Part shown: positions 59,101 through 64,000 of the stretch, piece after piece
Layout: each line of letters starts with the position of its first letter
Position numbering within the stretch: position 1 is the stretch's first letter
Assembly (NCBI GenBank): GCA_025403435.1
Contig: CM046349.1
Location: 19,304,004-19,368,003, forward strand
Source: Artocarpus heterophyllus
Taxonomy: Eukaryota > Streptophyta > Magnoliopsida > Rosales > Moraceae
Direction: 5' to 3'
DNA length: 64,000 nucleotides
Made by a program: the position numbers and the translations under genes
Notes under the pieces: generated by a model
Databases searched by the model: none
What the model was told of the DNA's origin: nothing
The model's input: only the letters and a program-made list of their open reading frames with translations

Positions 59101-60443
59101 AATCATTAATATAATCATTAAAATTATATGGAATCTTAATCATAGAATGCCATCAACAAGGTTTTCCATTAATATAATCATTTATCATGTGATAATATCC
59201 TTTACAAAAATATTTGTTATTAGAGCTAGGTTTATAGATTTTTGTACAACCTCTCTAATTATGTCTTTGTCCATGAGTTCCATTAATTTTCTAATGGGCG
59301 ACCTATTTATAAACAAATCTTAAATGAGGATTTAGGTAATACTTGATATCCCATATCAAATAATGAGTTCTCTTCACCTAAGTTCCCAAATTAATACTTA
59401 GAGGAATCTCATCTTATCATCCTATTTAGTAGAAGCTGTGGTTCTATATCTGTGAGTAGTATTCCTATACACCTATAATAGTATGTCTCCAATGTATCGA
59501 ATTATTGATCATGTATTTATAGATCTCACTCATTGGAAAATAAAGACATAGTAAATAGATATGGGTCTACCAATTACCTTAAGATTAGGGTAAGATCCAT
59601 AAAATAATGAAAATGATAGGATTCTTTCTTATTACAGAATTTACACAAGAACTTAAATTCTATCTTGGTCTAGGTTTAATATGTTCCAAACATACTAATG
59701 TCTCTATTCAGTAATCATCATATTACTATAATCTAGATAAGATCATTTTACCAAGCTAGGAATAGAGGGCATCACAATTTTGAGCAAGATAAAATATCCA
59801 GCTTTATCTACTGATTATGTACTAAAATTTATACTTAGTACACATAATCATATTCTTTGTATTAAAATAATATGTCTCCAATGTACTAAATTATTGATCG
59901 TGTATTTATAAATCTCACTCATTGGCAATCAAAAGACATAGTTTATAAATGTGAATCTACCAAACACCTCAAAATGAAGGTAAGATTCATATTAAAGTGA
60001 CTACAATTCTAATTCTTGTTGGGAAACTACACAAGAACTTAAATTCTATCTTGGTCTAGGTTTAATGTGTTTCAAACACACTAATGTCTCTATCCATTAA
60101 TCATCATATTTTTATAATCCAAATAAGGTCATTCCACTAAGTTGGGAATAAATGGTATCATAATATTGAGCAAGATAAAGTGTCCAGCTTTATCTACTGA
60201 TTGTAAACTAAAATTTATACTTTGTACACATAATTATATCCTTTTTATTATGAACACTCCATATACATGATTACGTACTTTTACAAGTATTGGATCTTTT
60301 ATGATATTTGCATATATACATATATTCAACATGATATACATATAAAAGAATAAAAGGAATTTATTTTATTAATTATGAAATACTTTATATGTTATAATGA
60401 ACTTTTGGATTTTACACTATACTATATAAGCACTAATTCTAAC
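59101..60443 (-). repeat. Copia-type LTR fragment with internal duplication
   Basis: On the minus strand it begins TGTTAGAATTAGTGCTTATATAG (from 60443), a common start of plant copia LTRs, and continues to the junction with gag at about 59100. The other LTR end was not found, so this is a fragment. Confidence 0.55.
59492..60245. repeat. Tandem duplication, period about 379 bp
   Basis: Units starting at 59492 and 59871 share 'tatgtctccaatgta', 'acacaagaacttaaattctatc', 'ttggtctaggtttaat', 'tgagcaagataaa' and 'ccagctttatctactgatt' in order. They lie within the LTR fragment. Confidence 0.92.
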
Positions 60444-60990
60444 ATGGACTTGTTGAGCGAAAGTTCATCTAGTTCCTTCATGTTGTAGGAAATCCTTCTA
60501 AGAGAACGGTATGAATGGTTAATAAACTGGGTGCAGTAGCATTATAGATATGAAGGTTAAGCTATAAATATTGCTGCAATTTAAATTCCGCTTTTTGAAA
60601 AACTTAATGTTTATTATAGTATGTGATAGTCTAATAGCATACTAGTACTGCTTTTGACAAGACAATATGAGAATCTCTTTTGTAGTTATAAGTACATAAA
60701 CATTTTAAGAATTTTATGGTGACCGTTATGTAATATAATTCTAGTTTAAAAAATTTATTTTGCATTTTTTTTACAATTAAGCAAGATTAAGTTTAAGAAT
60801 TAGCACTAAGTAATGCTCTGAAACAATCGGGTCATTATACTTTGAATTGCAAAATTTCTATTCCTAAGTCTAGAAAAGAACAAACACCCTGTAGTCCATA
60901 ACTTCACTCTCAAAGCCACTCCTCACTTTGACTTTAAAAAGTTAGTGTCACTTGTACATAGGCAAAAAAAAAAAAAAACATACTTCCTCC
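60444..60990. other. Short non-coding stretch
   Basis: No gene or clear repeat seen between the LTR fragment and the hAT end. Confidence 0.4.
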
Positions 60991-62760
60991 TAGGGATAGC
61001 AATTCATGATAATGAGTCATGTTCGTATCGGATTGGGGATCAATTTTTATAGAAACTACCTCGATACTAACATGACTTGTGACATAAACTGATTGAGAAT
61101 TCTCGACCTTAACATGACCTGTTTTGGAACAGGTTGACACGAACATGATCTGTGCCAACCCATTCCTTATATGTGACCTGTGAAACGACTAATGACACAA
61201 CCTGCCTATGACCTATAATAACCCATTAATGAAACAAACCCACCAATGACGAAACCTGCCTATGACCTGTACCAACCTGTACCATTTTTTAGCTTTGAAT
61301 TTATATTAATATAACATAAAAACAAACATATAACAAATTTTCATAAAGTCAAATGAGTTCTATACTACAACAACAACAACAAACTAAGTCCTCAAATACC
61401 AAAAACATCTTATAAAATAAGAAGTCCAAAACATAAGAAGTTAACAAAATAACAAAGTCCAAAACAAAGTCAAAAGCAAGTTAGTTTGAAGCTTAAACAT
61501 CCTCATTCAAGCTAAGATGAACTTCATTCTATGTGACTTCCTCCATATCCTCATATAATGCTTTGTCTTGATCACCTAATTTAATAATCAACATTAAAAA
61601 AATATAATATTAGAAGGAATTGTAACAAAAAAATTTAACTAAACTCATTAATTAAAAAAATTTTAAACACTTTACATCCATTTTTAAGTAACTACTCTTT
61701 GGTGCAAACAACTGCTTCAACAGTTTCAGACTTAAGTGAGCTTTGAAATTGATCTAATACATGACCACAATTACTAAATATAGATTCTGATGCAACTGTT
61801 GATACTAGAATGCTCAAGATGTCATGAGCTATCATAGTAAGGATAGGATAACGAAACTGATTTGTCTTCCAAAATGCAAGAATATCAAAAGGAACACTCC
61901 TATTTATCCTAGGCTCATCTAAGTAAAGTTGTAACTGTGGATTTTAGAGAGCATCAAAGAATTCGTTATCAACGAGATCATCGATTCCTACGTAAGATTA
62001 AAAACAAATTATATCCTAGAAAGAGCTTATATGTAGATTTTAAAATGAACAATATTAGAAAATATAAAAAACAACTATTAACGTAAGTAATTCATCTTTG
62101 TAGTCAATATCTATAGTTGGTGTTGAATTACTCTTGTTTGCTTTCTTTAAAGCAGACGGTGATACAACGACATTTGCGCCTTCCTCACACTTAAGTTTAT
62201 ACTCCTAAAAAAGAAGCTCTAACTTGTCATGTATTGATGCCAACTCAATTGAATTATCCCTAAAGGCTTTCTTGTAGCCAAACTCAACCAATTATATCTT
62301 ATACCAAGGATCAAAGACCATTCCTATAGACAAAATAAGAATAAAATCTGACCAATATTTTTAAACTTTGTCCACATTTCCAATGCCATATCCCTCAAAT
62401 AGTCGTCATCACTCTCGAAGGCTCCTTTCAATGTCGCAAAGTAGTTTATAATTTTTGGATAATACATGTTGGCAGTGGCGTATTTGTTGTTGGAAAATAC
62501 AAGTGTTGCATCATAAAAAATTTTCAAATACTTGTGAGTTTTCTTAACTCTTATCCATTCATTGGTAGAAAGGTGATGCTTGTAGTTGGAACACTCAACT
62601 CCAAATGTTGAAAAGCATGTCATAAAAAGAGAGCTCTATCATGCATTAGATAAGTTGAATTCCATCTAGTCACCACATTTTGACACAATACTTTCTTCAC
62701 ATTTAAGTGCTTCAACTTTACACACTCCGTAAACTTGTGCCTCCTCATTTGTGACGCTTT
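60991..62760 (-). pseudogene. hAT transposase relic (RICESLEEPER-like) with one transposon end
   Basis: The left end, TAGGGATAGCAATTC at 60991, is a typical plant hAT terminus. It is followed by repeated 'catgacctgt' and 'acctgcctatgacctgta' phrases of the sub-terminal region (61000-61280). On the minus strand the transposase shows VVTRWNSTYLM (about 62660), HLSTNEWIRVKKTHKYLKIFYDAT (62560-62480), NMYYPKIINYFATLKG, LRDMALEMWTKF, FDPWYK and VEFGYKKAFRDNS (62330-62250). The dimerisation domain (hATC) follows at about 61960-61700: FDILAFWKTNQFRYPILTMIAHDILSI, STVASESIFS and SSLKSETVEAVVC. The N-terminus, with its BED zinc finger, is missing. Stops and a possible intron near 62000-62090 break the frame. 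Confidence 0.87.
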
Positions 62761-63775
62761 TACATATTTAAGATTTCGTTTTTGGTACCTACATAACTTT
62801 GGGTCCATGTTCATTAGTATTTGAACATTTTGGAATCCATTTTTGTTTAATTCCAAAATATTCATTTTTCTTGATATGGCAATACGATGTGGTATGACCA
62901 TTTTGATTGCAGCATGTGCATACATATTTTGGGTTATAATCATTTGTTGATGCTTTAAAGAAATAATTTTTAAAATATTTTTGATCAATTCATGGTTTAT
63001 ATCCTAAACCACCTTTGTTGAAAAAGCACCATTGTTCACCAAGCATTAAATCAAAATTTTTCTTGCCATTGGTGAATTTTAAAACTGTTTTCATTAAATC
63101 ATCCTATTTTGGTTTTAGAGATGCATTCTTAACTATTAAAGCATCACTCTTAGATTTTTCGTTTTTCAAAACTTTTATTTCATTTAAGAGAATAGAAATT
63201 TTCTTTTTAAGAGTCGAATTTTTAATAGCTAATTTTTCATAGTCATCATGAAGCACATCAAAGGCTTTAGATAATTCTTTAAAATTAATTTCATCACACT
63301 CATCATCGGAAGAATTTGAAATGCTTACCTCATCATTGTCGAATACTATGAAACACATGTTGGCTATTTCCTTTGGTTCTTCACCGCTTGAATCTTCCAA
63401 CTCAAGTTCATCCCATGTTGCTTGAAGAGCTTTCTTTAGATTTTTATTTCTTGAATTTTCGTGTTGCTCATTTCTTTTTCTAGAACCTTTCCCGAGATTA
63501 AATTTCCTATAGAACTTTTTGTACTTTTTCATTGGAAAGTTGTTTCTTCAAAGTCCTTTTGATTGAAGCATTCTTCTTCGCCCTCATCATCTTCTTCTTC
63601 GAGAATGGATGCATTTAAAGAAATGCCAAATTTCCTTTTCTTGTCTTCCTTTTATTTGTTTTGTTTCCTTGTAATCTCATGAGTCATTAGAGAACCCACC
63701 AATTCTTTAAGCGGTAAATTTGATAAGTCTTTAGATTCTTCCAATGTTGTTCTCTTGACATGCCATGATGGAGGT
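62761..63775 (-). pseudogene. Retroelement gag relic (copia/SIRE-like) with zinc knuckle
   Basis: On the minus strand, LEESKDLSNLPLKELVGSLMTHEI (about 63750-63670) starts the homology. The 142-codon frame at 63532-63104 follows, with ATWDELELEDSSGEEPKEIANMC and a Lys/Glu-rich coiled coil (DVLHDDYEKLAIKNSTLKKKI). After a frameshift, KFTNGKKNFDLMLGEQ and the knuckle CNQNGHTTSYC with a preceding Cys lie near 62940-62900. Homology gives way to hAT transposase at about 62760. The right end is cut by an LTR at 63776. This type of gag is common in plant SIRE-like copia elements. Confidence 0.8.
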
Positions 63776-64000
63776 TGTGACGACCCACCTACGTGGCCGT
63801 TACTTAACTTGAACATAATCGTAATCTCAATATACTTTAACATAAAGTACTAAAAATTACGAAATAAAAATTTGTCCTCAAATGGATTGCAAACCTTTAT
63901 TTAATCTTTATAACTTAAACTTTGAAAATAATTTTTAACTTCAAGTTTCTTGAACTTTGAAAGTACTATATCAAATAGTGAAAAAATAACCTTTTCTTTC
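63776..64000 (+). repeat. Start of a further LTR, running off the window
   Basis: TGTGACGACCCACCTACG is a typical plant gypsy LTR beginning, and it interrupts gag homology abruptly. The remaining 225 bases are AT-rich and non-coding. The far end and target duplication lie outside the window. Confidence 0.5.

Overview
This is about 64 kb of AT-rich nuclear DNA from a flowering plant, most likely a eudicot. It is eukaryotic because both confident host genes are split by spliceosomal introns, and plant because of the families present: a plant-type LARP6, a DUF642 cell-wall protein, plant Tat-type Ty3/gypsy elements, Ty1/copia elements, and hAT and PIF/Harbinger transposases. I could not assign a species. 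The region is mostly old, broken transposable elements around two intact-looking genes, both on the minus strand. All exon boundaries were read by eye from splice signals, reading frame and family homology.

Host genes. (1) 26737-31409: an 11-exon gene for a La-related protein of the LARP6 type (392 residues; La motif, RRM, SUZ-C-like tail). Every exon junction keeps phase; intron 1 appears to use a GC donor. (2) 40335-46630: a 3-exon DUF642 gene (396 residues; signal peptide, two galactose-binding-like domains, hydrophobic C-terminus suggesting a GPI anchor). Its first intron is 3.7 kb. Nothing else in the window looks like a working gene.

Mobile elements, left to right. 1-2860: decayed copia gag-pol (minus), with its probable 5' LTR at 5273-7433. 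7440-9065: a second, inverted LTR of that family. 12201-20565: a Tat-lineage gypsy element (minus) with 3' LTR, polypurine tract, an antisense spliced gene with a PF04195-like domain, a 3'UTR tandem-repeat block, and integrase, RNase H, RT and protease relics; its 5' end is missing. 21567-26485: MITE-like elements, an inverted repeat, and a solo LTR (23175-24868) with a perfect 5-bp target duplication. 32590-33345: a Harbinger transposase pseudogene. 34218-36590: a large LTR (minus) with an internal palindromic repeat array. 48213-53855: two LTR-like blocks of one family in direct orientation. 53856-56569: copia pol plus 3' LTR. 56592-59100: a second Tat-type element (5' LTR, primer-binding site, gag). 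59101-60443: a copia-type LTR fragment. 60991-62760: a hAT transposase relic. 62760-63775: a copia-type gag relic, interrupted at 63776 by another LTR that runs off the window.

I found no single new multi-gene system. The most notable item is the antisense, intron-containing gene inside the Tat element, with its own promoter-like leader; the type is known for this lineage, but this copy shows its structure clearly. The element edges given are the best I can place by eye. Edges without a target duplication or a terminal TG/CA are approximate.
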